From NCBI GenBank assembly GCA_937995595.1, contig CALKJW010000018.1, positions 1 to 54,844 on the forward strand: a DNA stretch of 54,844 bases, given 5' to 3'. Made by a program: the position numbers and the translations under genes. Every line of letters starts with the position of its first letter. Position 1 is the stretch's first letter. Origin of the DNA: an uncultured Phycisphaerales bacterium (lineage in GTDB: Bacteria; Planctomycetota; Phycisphaerae; Phycisphaerales; UBA1924). This document shows, in pieces, positions 38,152 to 47,103 of this stretch. Below the pieces are notes generated by a model that searched no databases, was not told the origin of the DNA, and saw only the letters and a program-made list of their open reading frames with translations.

Positions 38152-39398
38152 ACGTTCTCGTTGTCGCGGGCCGTCTGCCCGGCCCACCGTGGACAGTTAC
38201 AGGCACGGTCGGCCTCGTCGCTCGCGGGCTTGCGGCCCGCGGGCACGCGGTGACTGTTGCGTGCCAGGGGGTCGACGACGCCGAGGCGTTCGCGCCGTTG
38301 CCGGTCGTTGCCCGCGCGCCCTACGAGCAGAACGGCAGCGACTGGCCGCCGGGTCTTGGCGCGTGGGCGCGGCGCGTCGCGGCCCGCGCCGGGTTTGACG
38401 CCGTGCTGTCGCTGTCGCGCTGCGCCGGCGGCGACGTGTGGATGCCGCTGGGCCCGGCGCCGGGGGCGTGGATGTCCGGCGTGATCGAGGCCCTCGGGCC
38501 GGTCGGGCTGGCCAAGTCGCTGTACAGGCACCCGGGCGTGCTGACCGCGCCGCGCGGCTCACCCGGCGGCGGCCCGAGGCCCGCCCGCGTCGCGGTGATC
38601 GGCAGGGCCGGGCGCGACGCCGCGCGGGCCGCGCTGGCTCCGCACCGGCTCGACACGCGCGTGGTCGCGCTGCCGTTCTTCTCCGCCGTGCGCGCGCCGG
38701 ACGCGCTCACGCGCGAGCGGTGGCGCGCCGAACTGCGCAGCGCGATCGGTGTGCGCGAACCCGACACGCTCGCGCTCGTGTCGTGCGTGGGCCACGTCGG
38801 CGGTTCGCTCGCGAGCGTGCTGTCCGCGCTGCCGCGCGTCAACGGCAACGCCGCCCGCGGCGGCTCGTGCGTCGCGCTGGTGCTGGCGCGCGACGTGTAC
38901 CACGCGCACGACTGCGCCGTCCGCGCGGGCTGCGCCCAGTGGGCGCGCGTGCTGGGGCCGACGTCGCGCATCGCGCCCGCCCTCGCCGCGTGCGACGTCG
39001 CGGCCGTGCCCGAGCCGGCGCCAATGGGGGCCGATGCCTTCTCCCGCGGCGACACGGGCCGCTTTGCCGCCGATGCCCTGCGCATGGCGCGCCCGGTGCT
39101 CGCCGAGCCCTTCGCGCCCGGCGCCGAACTGGTGCGAGCCGTCCCCGCCGGCGGCGAGCCGGGGCTGGTCGTGCGGTGCGACGGGGTCGAACCGGCCGCG
39201 GCCGCGTGGGCCCGCGCGCTCGCCAGGGCGATGGACCGGACCTGGCGCGACCGCGCGACGCTCGCCGCCGCCGCGGCGGGCGAGGACCTCGGCGAGAACG
39301 CCTTTCTCGATGCGCTGGACGAAGCGCTGCACGCGGCGGTCGCGGAGCGCCGGCGCGAGCCGCGCCCCGCGCCGGCGCGGTCGCGCAAGGGGGCCTGA
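38148..39398 (+). CDS. GT-B glycosyltransferase (family 4-like)
   Basis: A 416-residue cytosolic or membrane-associated glycosyltransferase. It begins MNVLVVAGRLPGPPWTVTGT, with a GTVGLVARGLAARGHAVTV block, the usual N-lobe of GT4 enzymes. The C-lobe contains CDVAAVPEPAPMGADAFSRG and DALRMARPVLAEPFAPGAE, corresponding to the donor-binding EGFG-like region, and ends with a Glu/Arg-rich tail. The canonical E-X7-E is not exact, so the family call is moderate. It overlaps the upstream ligase-like gene by 4 bases (ATGA). Compositional bias to Ala, Arg and Val is strong. Donor sugar unknown. Confidence 0.75.
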   Translation: MNVLVVAGRLPGPPWTVTGTVGLVARGLAARGHAVTVACQGVDDAEAFAPLPVVARAPYEQNGSDWPPGLGAWARRVAARAGFDAVLSLSRCAGGDVWMPLGPAPGAWMSGVIEALGPVGLAKSLYRHPGVLTAPRGSPGGGPRPARVAVIGRAGRDAARAALAPHRLDTRVVALPFFSAVRAPDALTRERWRAELRSAIGVREPDTLALVSCVGHVGGSLASVLSALPRVNGNAARGGSCVALVLARDVYHAHDCAVRAGCAQWARVLGPTSRIAPALAACDVAAVPEPAPMGADAFSRGDTGRFAADALRMARPVLAEPFAPGAELVRAVPAGGEPGLVVRCDGVEPAAAAWARALARAMDRTWRDRATLAAAAAGEDLGENAFLDALDEALHAAVAERRREPRPAPARSRKGA

Positions 39399-39527
39399 GC
39401 GGCACGGCACGCGCCCGTTCGCGTTTCAACGCGGGTTGGATGCCGCGCACAAGGCGACTTACCGTTGGGTGCCGCGGAACGTTCCGAACACCCGCCGCAC
39501 TCGCAGGTCGAACGCGAAGGATCCTTG

Positions 39528-41819
39528 ATGACGACGATCGTGCACCAGCCCGTTCGCCCGCCGACCGCCGATCCTGCGCGCGAGAAACTCCCGCTGGAAG
39601 ACCGCGCGGCGACCGCGCTCGACGCCGCGGTGCAGGCGCTGCTGGCCAAACTGCGGACCGACCGGCAGCGCTGGGGCGCGGCCGCGGCGGCCGAGGAGCC
39701 CGATCGGGGCGGCCTGCACTGGTGCACCGAACTCGAGGGCGACTCGATCCTGTCGAGCGAGTACCTGCTGATGAAGTTGATCCTCGGGCAGGAGCACGAC
39801 GCGGAAGGCGCTGGCGGCCGCCGCGTGGGCCGCCCGACGCTGCTGCGCATCGCCGACCACCTGCGCCTGACGCAGCGGGCCGACGGGACGTGGGGGCAGT
39901 ACCCCGGCAGCGGGCCCGACATCTCGGCGTGCGTGAAGGCGTACCTCGCGCTCAAGTGCTTCGGCGACAGCGCGGACGCGCCCCACATGCGGCGCGCCCG
40001 CGAGCGCATCCTCGCCCTCGGCGGCGCGGAGCGGTGCAACACCTTCAGCACGTTCTACCTCGCGTGCCTCGGGCAGGTGAGTTGGGACGCCTGCCCGGCC
40101 ATCCCGCCGGAGATCGTCCTGCTGCCGCGCTGGTTCCCGTTTCACATGGACAAGGTCGCCGCGTGGACGCGGACCATGATCCTGCCTCTGGCGGTCTGCT
40201 CGGCGCTGCGGCCGGTGCGCGAGTTGCCCGCCGAGTGCGGGATCGACGAACTGTTCGTGAACCCAGGGTACAGGACGCGGCTGAGCAAGGAGTGGGAGCG
40301 CGACGAGCCGGTCTGCTGGAAGAACTTCTTCCTGGCCTGCGACCGGATGCTCAAGGTCGTGCAGCGGTTCAACCTTTCGCCGCTGCGCGCGGCCTCGCTG
40401 CGCCGGGCCGAGGCGTGGATCCTCGACCGCGTGCGCCCGGAGACGACCGAGGGCCTCGGCGCGATCTTCCCGCCGATGGTGTACCTGCAGGTGGCGTTCA
40501 AGGCGCTGGGGTACGAGCGCGACCACCCGGTGATGGTCCGCGCCGAGCGCGACCTCGACGATTTCTGCATCCAAGGGTGGACGAACGGCAACCGGGAGAG
40601 CGGGTCACACGGGCACGGCGGGCGGGACGCCTGCCCCGCCACATCCAAGCGCGACCACGTGCGCCTGCAGCCGTGCTTCAGCCCGGTGTGGGACACGGGT
40701 ATCGCCCTGTACGCGCTGACCGAGGCGGGCCTCTCGACGCGCGACACGCGCATCGCGCGCGTCTGCGACTGGCTGATCGCCCACCAGGTCCGGATGAACG
40801 GCGACTGGGAACGCAACCTCAACCCCGAGGACCGCGGCGTTGTGCTCGGGTCGTCCGACCCCGAACGCGGCGCGGCCGGGTGGGCGTTCGAGTACCGCAA
40901 CGAGTGGTACCCGGATAACGACGACACCGCGATGGTGGCCAAGGCGCTGTGGCGGGCGGCGGACCGTCAACGCAACACGGCGGCGGATCGGCTGATCCGG
41001 TCCACGGCCCGGCGTTCGGCGCGGTGGCTGCTGGCGATGCAGAACGACGACGGTGGCTGGGCCGCCTTTGATCGCACCGCCGATCGGCCGTGGATGGAGG
41101 CGATCCCCTTCGCCGATCACAACGCGATGCAGGACCCGTCGTGCGCCGACATCACCGGGCGCACCATCGAGGCGCTGGTGACCTGCGGCGTGTCGAAGGA
41201 CCACCCGAAGATCCGTGCCGCGGTGCGCTACCTCCTTTCGAAGCAGGAGCCCGAGGGTTGCTGGTGGGGCCGGTGGGGCGTGAACTACCTCTACGGCACG
41301 TGGCAGGCGCTGGGGGGGCTCGTGTACGCGGGCTTCGACCCTTCGTCCGCCGTCGTGCAGCGCGCGGTGCGCTGGGTGCAAAGCGTGCAGAACGCCGACG
41401 GCGGCTTCGGCGAGAGCGCCGACTCGTATCTCGACCGCGCGCTCATGGGGCGCGGCCCCAGCACCGCGAGCCAGACCGCCTGGGGCCTGATGTGCCTGCT
41501 CTACGCCCTGCCGCCCGGGCACGATGCGTGCCGGCGCGCGGTGCAATGGCTGTGCGACCATCAACTCGTCGAGGACAAGGCGAGTTTCGAGGCCGGAGTT
41601 TGCGCCGCGCCGGGTGTCGAGAACCCCGGTTCGGGCGAACTGGCCGCGGGGGACTTCGTGCACGACCGCGCCGGCTCGTGGGCCGAGCACTGGTTCACCG
41701 GCACCGGCTTCCCCAAGGTGTTCTACCTCCGCTACAACCTGTACCGGCACTACTTCCCCGTCATGGCGCTGGCCCGCTGGGTGCGGATGTCCCGCGGCGG
41801 GGCCGCGGTCGGGATCTGA
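39528..41819 (+). CDS. shc: Squalene-hopene cyclase
   Basis: A 763-residue terpene cyclase forming hopene from squalene, for membrane hopanoids. The catalytic DXDD is Asp463-Asn-Asp-Asp466 in WYPDNDDTAM, and the family blocks PCFSPVWDTGIALYAL, GGWAAFDRT, PFADHNAMQDPS, GRWGVNYLYGTW, GGFGESADSYLD and FTGTGFPKVFYLRYN are present with several QW-type repeats. The protein is 100 or more residues longer than typical (630-670). At least two insertions are evident: residues about 360-377 (repeat-derived, listed below) and about 682-712 before the final QW motif. Start ATG 39528 with AAGGA upstream. Why it stands alone without squalene synthase genes is not explained by this window. Confidence 0.94.
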   Translation: MTTIVHQPVRPPTADPAREKLPLEDRAATALDAAVQALLAKLRTDRQRWGAAAAAEEPDRGGLHWCTELEGDSILSSEYLLMKLILGQEHDAEGAGGRRVGRPTLLRIADHLRLTQRADGTWGQYPGSGPDISACVKAYLALKCFGDSADAPHMRRARERILALGGAERCNTFSTFYLACLGQVSWDACPAIPPEIVLLPRWFPFHMDKVAAWTRTMILPLAVCSALRPVRELPAECGIDELFVNPGYRTRLSKEWERDEPVCWKNFFLACDRMLKVVQRFNLSPLRAASLRRAEAWILDRVRPETTEGLGAIFPPMVYLQVAFKALGYERDHPVMVRAERDLDDFCIQGWTNGNRESGSHGHGGRDACPATSKRDHVRLQPCFSPVWDTGIALYALTEAGLSTRDTRIARVCDWLIAHQVRMNGDWERNLNPEDRGVVLGSSDPERGAAGWAFEYRNEWYPDNDDTAMVAKALWRAADRQRNTAADRLIRSTARRSARWLLAMQNDDGGWAAFDRTADRPWMEAIPFADHNAMQDPSCADITGRTIEALVTCGVSKDHPKIRAAVRYLLSKQEPEGCWWGRWGVNYLYGTWQALGGLVYAGFDPSSAVVQRAVRWVQSVQNADGGFGESADSYLDRALMGRGPSTASQTAWGLMCLLYALPPGHDACRRAVQWLCDHQLVEDKASFEAGVCAAPGVENPGSGELAAGDFVHDRAGSWAEHWFTGTGFPKVFYLRYNLYRHYFPVMALARWVRMSRGGAAVGI
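40615..40645 (+). repeat. GC palindrome inserted in frame in the squalene-hopene cyclase gene
   Basis: GGCGGG at 40621-40626 pairs with CCCGCC at 40635-40640 around ACGCCTGC. It encodes GHGGRDACPAT between ESGS and SKRDHVRLQPC. The neighbouring cyclase sequence on both sides is conserved, and no known cyclase block matches the inserted residues. The core GGCGGG-ACGCC resembles the hairpin at 45289. Confidence 0.6.
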
Positions 41820-41888
41820 TCTCCCTTTGTGTGACTCGCTGGCCGGCTGCGAGCGGCTCGGCCGATGTACTCTCTCGGGGAGCCGCGC

Positions 41889-43325
41889 ATGGTCAGGTGG
41901 ATGAACAAGCCCGAGTCCCTGCTGGCCGCCGCCGCGGTCGGGCTGCTCGGCGCGCTCGCCGTGCTGCTGAACCTCGTGCTCGCCTCGTGCCAGAGCACCG
42001 CCGCGAGCAGCGCGGGCGGCGTCCGCGGCCAGCCGCTGGCGCGCGCCCCGCTTCCGACGCCGTTGCAGGAGTTCTACGGCGACCGCGGGCCCGATCTGCG
42101 CGTCCGCATCCGGTCCGGTGTTGGGAGCGCGAGCATCGCGGCGTCCGCGGGCGAGGTGCTGCTCTGGCCGGGCGCGGCGTGGGGTTCGAACGCATCGTCG
42201 CGCACGCTCCGCACGGCGGGCCCGGTGGAGGTCCGGCTCGTCGGCGGCGAGTTCGTGCTCAAGTCGCCGCAGGGCGAGGCGAGACTGGCGGCGGGCGACG
42301 GCCTGTGGGCCGCGCCGATGCCGGCCCGCGCCGGCGCGACGCCGATGCTCACGCTCGACGGCGGGAAGTACCCCGGCCGGCTGCGACTCGTGCCGCGCAG
42401 CGACGCCGCGCCGGGCGCGTTCGACGTGGTCGAGTTCGTCGCGCTGGAGGACTACCTGCCCGGCGTCGTGGCCAAGGAGATGCTGGCGGGATGGCCGCTG
42501 ACGGCGTTCCAGGTGCAGGCGGTGTGCGCCCGGACGTACGCGCTGCAGGAGCGCGGGCTGAGCCTGCGCCGCGGCGATCACTTCGACCTCGAGAGCACCG
42601 ACCGCGACCAGGTCTACGGCGGCGCCTCGGCGAACCCGACCGCGCAGGAAGCCGTCCGCTCGACGCGCGGTCTGGTGCTCAAGCACAACGGCGTGATCCT
42701 CCGCGCGTACTACTCCAGCACCTGCGGCGGGCGCACCGCCTCGGCGCGCGACACCTGGCCCATCGGCAAGGGGTACGAGTACAACCTCGCCGCGCCGATC
42801 CAGGCGCACACGCGCCCCAGCGCGTGCGACATCTCGCCGCTGTACCGCTGGACGGTGACGCGCGACCGCGCCGAACTCGAGCAGCGCATCCGCGCCTTCG
42901 GCGAGCGGCAGAAACTGCTGGTCCGCAGGCTCAAGACGCTGCACTCGATCGAACCCATGGCCTTCAACGCCGACGGACGGCCCAGCCGCTACAAGGTCAT
43001 CGAGCCCGGCGGCGCGTGGTACGAACTCTCCGGCGAGGAACTGCGGCTCGCGTGCAACAACAGCGTGCCGGCTCCCGCCGCGGCGGGCGCGGGCGTCGGG
43101 GCGCCACAGGCCGGTTTGCCCGTCGTCGACCGCAAGTCCCGCGTGCACAGCAGCGACTTTGAGGTCAAGGTCCGCGGCAACGTCGTCACCTTTACCGGGC
43201 GCGGCTTCGGCCACGGCGTGGGGATGTGCCAGTACTGCACCAAGGCGTTCGCCGACCGCGGCGAGGACTGGCGGACGATCGTGCTGCGGTTCTACCCCGG
43301 CGCGACGATCGAGCGGCAGTATTGA
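41889..43325 (+). CDS. SpoIID/LytB-domain exported protein
   Basis: A 478-residue envelope protein. A hydrophobic segment (about 12-35, ending LASCQS) serves as signal or anchor; LASC may be a lipobox. The SpoIID domain spans about 145-470: ALEDYLPGVVAKEM, FQVQAVCARTYALQE, YYSSTCGGRT and FGHGVGMCQYCTKAF are all family signatures. SpoIID and its relatives are lytic enzymes or partners acting on denuded peptidoglycan glycan strands, here probably in cell-wall remodelling. The start was set at ATG 41889, behind GGGGAG at 6 bases; an in-frame ATG at 41865 has no such site. Convergent with the EVE-domain gene, 3 bases apart. Confidence 0.88.
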   Translation: MVRWMNKPESLLAAAAVGLLGALAVLLNLVLASCQSTAASSAGGVRGQPLARAPLPTPLQEFYGDRGPDLRVRIRSGVGSASIAASAGEVLLWPGAAWGSNASSRTLRTAGPVEVRLVGGEFVLKSPQGEARLAAGDGLWAAPMPARAGATPMLTLDGGKYPGRLRLVPRSDAAPGAFDVVEFVALEDYLPGVVAKEMLAGWPLTAFQVQAVCARTYALQERGLSLRRGDHFDLESTDRDQVYGGASANPTAQEAVRSTRGLVLKHNGVILRAYYSSTCGGRTASARDTWPIGKGYEYNLAAPIQAHTRPSACDISPLYRWTVTRDRAELEQRIRAFGERQKLLVRRLKTLHSIEPMAFNADGRPSRYKVIEPGGAWYELSGEELRLACNNSVPAPAAAGAGVGAPQAGLPVVDRKSRVHSSDFEVKVRGNVVTFTGRGFGHGVGMCQYCTKAFADRGEDWRTIVLRFYPGATIERQY

Positions 43326-43328
43326 GAC

Positions 43329-43754
43329 TCACAGCCCCGCCAGTGCGCGCAGCGCCCTGTCGAGCGCGGCGGGCACGGGCATGATGCTCAGGCGCGAGTT
43401 GGTCACGAGCAGGAAGTCCTTGAAGCGCGGGTCGGCCTTGATCGCCGCGAGCGTGACGGGCGTGCGTGCGCGGCGGATTGCGCGGACATCGGCCACCACG
43501 AGTTTCGGCTCGCCACGGGCGTTGAGCGACGGGTCATCCGGGTCCGGGTACGGGTCGCTCGCCAGTTCCGCGAGCCCGACGACGGCCTTCTCATCGCCGG
43601 TGTGATAGACCAGCGCGGCGTCGCCCCTGCGCGCGGCGCGGAGGAAGTTCAGCGCCTGCGCGTTGGTGATGCCGTCCCACCGCGCGACCTTGTCGCGCAG
43701 CAGGTCGTCGAACGAGTACTCGCCGGGGTCGGCCTTGAGCAGCAGCGTCGGCAT
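43329..43754 (-). CDS. EVE domain-containing protein
   Basis: A 141-residue single-domain protein of the EVE (PUA-like) family. The diagnostic segments are SFDDLLRDKVARWDGITNAQALNFLRAARRGDAALVYHTG, ending in strands KAVVGLAEL, and PVTLAAIKADPRFKDFLLV, ending RLSIMPV. EVE domains bind modified bases in DNA or RNA, and homologues are found in methyl-directed restriction systems, but many bacterial members are single genes of unknown role as here. ATG at 43754. No restriction or methylase gene lies nearby, so a defence role is not supported. Confidence 0.9.
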   Translation of the reverse strand: MPTLLLKADPGEYSFDDLLRDKVARWDGITNAQALNFLRAARRGDAALVYHTGDEKAVVGLAELASDPYPDPDDPSLNARGEPKLVVADVRAIRRARTPVTLAAIKADPRFKDFLLVTNSRLSIMPVPAALDRALRALAGL

Positions 43755-43995
43755 GGTGCGATTGTTCGCCGAGCGACACCCGTGTTCTCGGTCCGCCGCC
43801 GGTTATCGGCACCGCTGCGCGGATGCTGTGCGGGGTCGGACGGCGCGCCGTGGTAAGGCGGGGCGGGGTGCGCGGTGTGCGCATGAAGGCCGGCGCAGGG
43901 CACGACGATACTGGCCCGTTCGGAGGCGGCGCGCCGTTCCGCCGCCCCGTCGACGCGCGCGACCCTGGCCCGACCACGCAACCGAGGTGACAGAG

Positions 43996-46224
43996 ATGGA
44001 GCAGGTCAACACACCGCACGACACGGGGACCCAGCGTCCGACGCCGACCGGCGACGCGCCGGCGGACGCGGGCGTGCTGTCGCTGATCGCCGACCTGGAG
44101 AAGCGACTGGCGGGACTCAAGAGCCTGCACGAACAGGGCGCGCAGCGCCAGGCCGAACTCGACGGGCGCGAGGCGTCGCTGGCCCGGCGCGAGGCCCAGC
44201 TGCTCCAGTCGGTCGAAGCGCTCACCGCGCGGCAGAACGAGATCGAGCAACTGGCCGCCGCGGCGGCGTCGCGTCACGAGCAGGTGCAGCAGTCGCTGGA
44301 GTCGCTCGACCGGCGCCGCGAGGAACTCGAACGCGCCGCGCGAGAGGCCGAAGCGGCCCGCGCCGAGAACCAGCGCCGCGCCGAGCAGGCCGCGCAGGCC
44401 GAGCACGCCGCGGCCGAGCGGCTCCGCCTGGCCGAGCAGACCGAGGCGGGCATCGCCCAGGCCCGGGCCGAGGTCGAGCGCCTGCGCGACGAGATCGCAC
44501 GCGAGCGCGAGGAATCACGGCGCGAACTCGACGCGCTCGAGGCCGCGCTGGCCCAGCGCGAGGCGCAGGCCGCCGAGGCCGCGGCCTCGCTGGAAAGACA
44601 CCGGGCCGAACTGACCGCGGCGCAGGAGAACCTCGCCCGGGCGCAGCAGCGGCTGGCCGACGAGACGGCGCGGTTCCGGGCCGACGCGGCCCGCACGGAG
44701 CAGGAGGCGACCGAGCGCGCCGACGCGCTGCGCGAACTGGAGGACCGCCTCAACGAGCGCATGGCGGAACTCAAGAACGAGGCCGACCGCATCGAGCGCG
44801 AGAAGGTGATGGTCGCCGAGCAGGCCCGCACGCTCGCGGGCAGCGCGGGCGGGGCCGACGAGCACGCCAGCGCGATCCACTCCGGTCGCGCCGAGCAGGT
44901 GCAGATCCAACTCGGCGAGGCCAACGCGCGCTGCGCCGGCCTGCAGACCGAACTGGCGCAGGTGAAGGAGGACCTCGCCAACGCGCTGGAGCAACTGGCC
45001 CAGGCGCAGTCGGCGCTCGGCCAGGCGCAGCGCGTCGGCCCCGAGGAGATCGAGCGCCGCGACCGCGAGGCCCAGGGGCTCCGCGACGAGATCGAGCAGC
45101 TGCGCAGCGCCTCGGACCTGCTCCGCTCGCGCATCGAGCAGAGCGAGGCCGCCGCTGCCAGCGCGCACTCGGCCGACGAGCAGGAGATCGCCCGGCGCGA
45201 CCAGGCGATCGTCAAACTCCGGGAGCGTCTGGAAGCCGCCGAGCGCGAACTGTCGCGCCGGGGCGGGCTCGCCGCGGACGCCCGGGCCGCGGGCGTCTCG
45301 CCCGCCTTCGCCACCCTGCGGCGCGAACGGCTGCGCCGGTACAAGTCGCTCCTGCAGGCCCAGGCCCGCAAGATCATCCAGGCGCAGGCCGCGATCCAGA
45401 AGCGGCACGGCGAGTGCGAGCAGGTGCTGTCGCAGCGGGCGCGCCTGCAGGCCGCGTGGGACGAACTGCAGCGGCGCGAGAAGCGGCTGGCCGCGTCCAA
45501 GTCGCGGAGCGGCGCGGCGGTCGTGGTGCTGTGCGCGACGCTCACGGTCGCGGTGCTCGCCGCGCTGTCGTGGACGGTCGCCGAGAAACTCTGGCCCGGC
45601 ACGTACGTCGCCCGCGCGACGCTGCGCGCCGACGCCCACGGGCGCCCCGCCGCGCCGCACGAACTGGCGTCGTGGCAGGCCTACCACGAGGACCTGGTCC
45701 GCAACCCGCAGTTGCTCGAGATCGCCGCCGAGCGGATGTCGCGCCGCGGGCTGGCCAAACTCGGATCCGTCGCCGACCTGCGGGCCAAACTCGACAAGGA
45801 CCTGTACACCCAGTCGGCCGGCGCGGGCGAACTGACGATCGAGCTGCGCGAGACCGGCGGCGAACGCGCCAAACTGGTGCTCGACACCTACGTGACGGCG
45901 ATCAAGAGCGCGGCCGACGCGGCCCGCGACGGCCGCGCCGAGGACCTGGGCACGCTCATCGCCGAGCCGGCGGCGGTGCTGGGCGCGCCCGTCAACGACC
46001 GCCGCCTGCAGAACGCGGGCATGCTGCTGGGCGGCGGGTGCACCGCGGCGCTGCTGGCGGGCCTCCTGGTCTGGAGCCGCATGGCCGCCGCCAAGCGCCG
46101 GTTCGACGAGTCGCAGGCGGTGCAGGCCGCGCTCGAGGAGGTCGAGTGGTCGGCGCTCGAGGCGTCGATGAAGAAGGGCGTGGAAGCGGCGCGCAAGACC
46201 CGCCCGCCCTCGCGCGCGGGGTAA
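43996..46224 (+). CDS. Coiled-coil protein with C-terminal Wzz/GumC-like (PCP) membrane domain
   Basis: A 742-residue protein. Residues about 30-500 are a nearly uninterrupted coiled coil rich in Ala, Glu, Arg and Gln (for example RREELERAAREAEAARAENQ). One break occurs at GLAADARAAGVSPAFA near residues 425-440, which is encoded by a palindrome. A membrane helix lies at about 506-527 and a second at about 676-695. Between them is a periplasmic segment (YVARATLRADAHG ... LTIELRETGGERAKLVLDTYV ... LGAPVNDRRL) resembling polysaccharide co-polymerase proteins of the Wzz/GumC type. The coiled coil would be cytoplasmic, unlike canonical family members. ATG 43996 with GAGGTG upstream. Probably linked to polysaccharide export; the function is inferred. 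Confidence 0.7.
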   Translation: MEQVNTPHDTGTQRPTPTGDAPADAGVLSLIADLEKRLAGLKSLHEQGAQRQAELDGREASLARREAQLLQSVEALTARQNEIEQLAAAAASRHEQVQQSLESLDRRREELERAAREAEAARAENQRRAEQAAQAEHAAAERLRLAEQTEAGIAQARAEVERLRDEIAREREESRRELDALEAALAQREAQAAEAAASLERHRAELTAAQENLARAQQRLADETARFRADAARTEQEATERADALRELEDRLNERMAELKNEADRIEREKVMVAEQARTLAGSAGGADEHASAIHSGRAEQVQIQLGEANARCAGLQTELAQVKEDLANALEQLAQAQSALGQAQRVGPEEIERRDREAQGLRDEIEQLRSASDLLRSRIEQSEAAAASAHSADEQEIARRDQAIVKLRERLEAAERELSRRGGLAADARAAGVSPAFATLRRERLRRYKSLLQAQARKIIQAQAAIQKRHGECEQVLSQRARLQAAWDELQRREKRLAASKSRSGAAVVVLCATLTVAVLAALSWTVAEKLWPGTYVARATLRADAHGRPAAPHELASWQAYHEDLVRNPQLLEIAAERMSRRGLAKLGSVADLRAKLDKDLYTQSAGAGELTIELRETGGERAKLVLDTYVTAIKSAADAARDGRAEDLGTLIAEPAAVLGAPVNDRRLQNAGMLLGGGCTAALLAGLLVWSRMAAAKRRFDESQAVQAALEEVEWSALEASMKKGVEAARKTRPPSRAG
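45277..45305 (+). repeat. GC palindrome inside the coiled-coil/Wzz-like gene
   Basis: GCGGGCG-TCT-CGCCCGC (45289-45305) is a perfect 7-bp hairpin, overlapped by a second pair, GACGCCC/GGGCGTC (45277-45283 and 45291-45297). It encodes the only stretch that breaks the heptads. The core GGCGGGC-GACGCC (read on the minus strand) is similar to the element in the squalene-hopene cyclase gene. Confidence 0.5.
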
Positions 46225-46235
46225 ATCCGACGCCC

Positions 46236-46275
46236 GAAAAGAAACCGGGCCCCGCGCGTGTGCCCGCGGAGCCCG
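46236..46275 (-). terminator. Intrinsic terminator of the sigma/anti-sigma operon
   Basis: A stem of 11 pairs with one mismatch (46246-46256 with 46265-46275, 8-base loop) is followed on the minus strand by TTTCTTTT. It lies 28 bases after the anti-sigma stop and may also act on the convergent coiled-coil gene. Confidence 0.75.
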
Positions 46276-46302
46276 ATGATCATGGTCGCGTGCCGGCCGG
46301 CC

Positions 46303-47103
46303 TCAGAGGCGGACGCTGCGCAGCACAACCGAACCCGTGCCGCGGTGCCGGATGCCCAGCGTCCGGCCCGTCTCGGCGGCGACGTTGCTCAGGTCGCGCC
46401 GCTCGATCTGGTTCGGGCTCGACGGGCGGAAGGTGATGTCCGCGGTCGTGACGTTGCCGTGCTCGTCCTCGACGATCAGTTCAAACTCGGCGCCGCCCGA
46501 GGGCAGGTCCTTGACGAACAACTGGCCGCTGCGCGCCTCGGGGTCCAGCACCAGCAGCGCCTTGCCCGCGAACGCCGGCTCGGCGCCCGGGTGATCGGCC
46601 GAGAACTGCACGAACCTCGTGCGCGGGTCGAACATCGCCGCGCTGAAGCGGCTGCTGAAGTCCTTGAGGATCGCGTCGCGCACCACGTGGTCGCTCAGGC
46701 CGTCGCGGATGTCGCGGTAGTCGGTGCGCAGTTGCAGGGTGGTGAAGCCCAGCACGATCGCCGCGGCGGCGCACGCGATGGCGCCGATGCGCCACAGGCG
46801 GTTCACGCCGTACACCGGGCGGAGTTCGGGGACGACCGCGCCGCCGGAGATCCTGCGCACGGTGAGCGACCCGGTGATGGCCTCGCGCACGGCGGCGAGC
46901 ACGCGCGCCCGCAGGCCGGGCGGGGGCTCGACGGCGGGCAGCAGTTCGTCGCCCGCCGACGCGCGGAGCTGCTCGCGCCGGATCTGCGCCTGGACCGCCG
47001 GGGGCGCGGCGCGGAACGCGCGCTCGAACGCCTCGCGTTCGTCCGCGTCCAGCAGGCCCAGCGCGTCCATCGACGCCATTTCCAGTAGTTCGTGCGTGGT
47101 CAT
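46303..47103 (-). CDS. RskA-like anti-sigma factor
   Basis: A 266-residue single-pass membrane protein. The N-terminal about 50 residues form a helical anti-sigma-like bundle (LLEMASMDALGLLDADEREAF). One membrane helix is at about 104-122 (WRIGAIACAAAAIVLGF), and the C-terminal periplasmic beta domain (about 150-266) carries LLVLDPEARSGQLFVKDLP, as in RskA. Its start overlaps the stop of the ECF sigma gene (ATGA), the standard sigma/anti-sigma arrangement, so it likely holds that sigma factor inactive until an envelope signal triggers proteolysis. A T-tailed hairpin terminator follows. No zinc-binding HXXXCXXC motif was seen. Confidence 0.85.
   Translation of the reverse strand: MTTHELLEMASMDALGLLDADEREAFERAFRAAPPAVQAQIRREQLRASAGDELLPAVEPPPGLRARVLAAVREAITGSLTVRRISGGAVVPELRPVYGVNRLWRIGAIACAAAAIVLGFTTLQLRTDYRDIRDGLSDHVVRDAILKDFSSRFSAAMFDPRTRFVQFSADHPGAEPAFAGKALLVLDPEARSGQLFVKDLPSGGAEFELIVEDEHGNVTTADITFRPSSPNQIERRDLSNVAAETGRTLGIRHRGTGSVVLRSVRL

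Noticed and set aside
43329-43754. EVE gene as part of a restriction or defence island
   Set aside because: No methylase, nuclease or other defence gene is adjacent.
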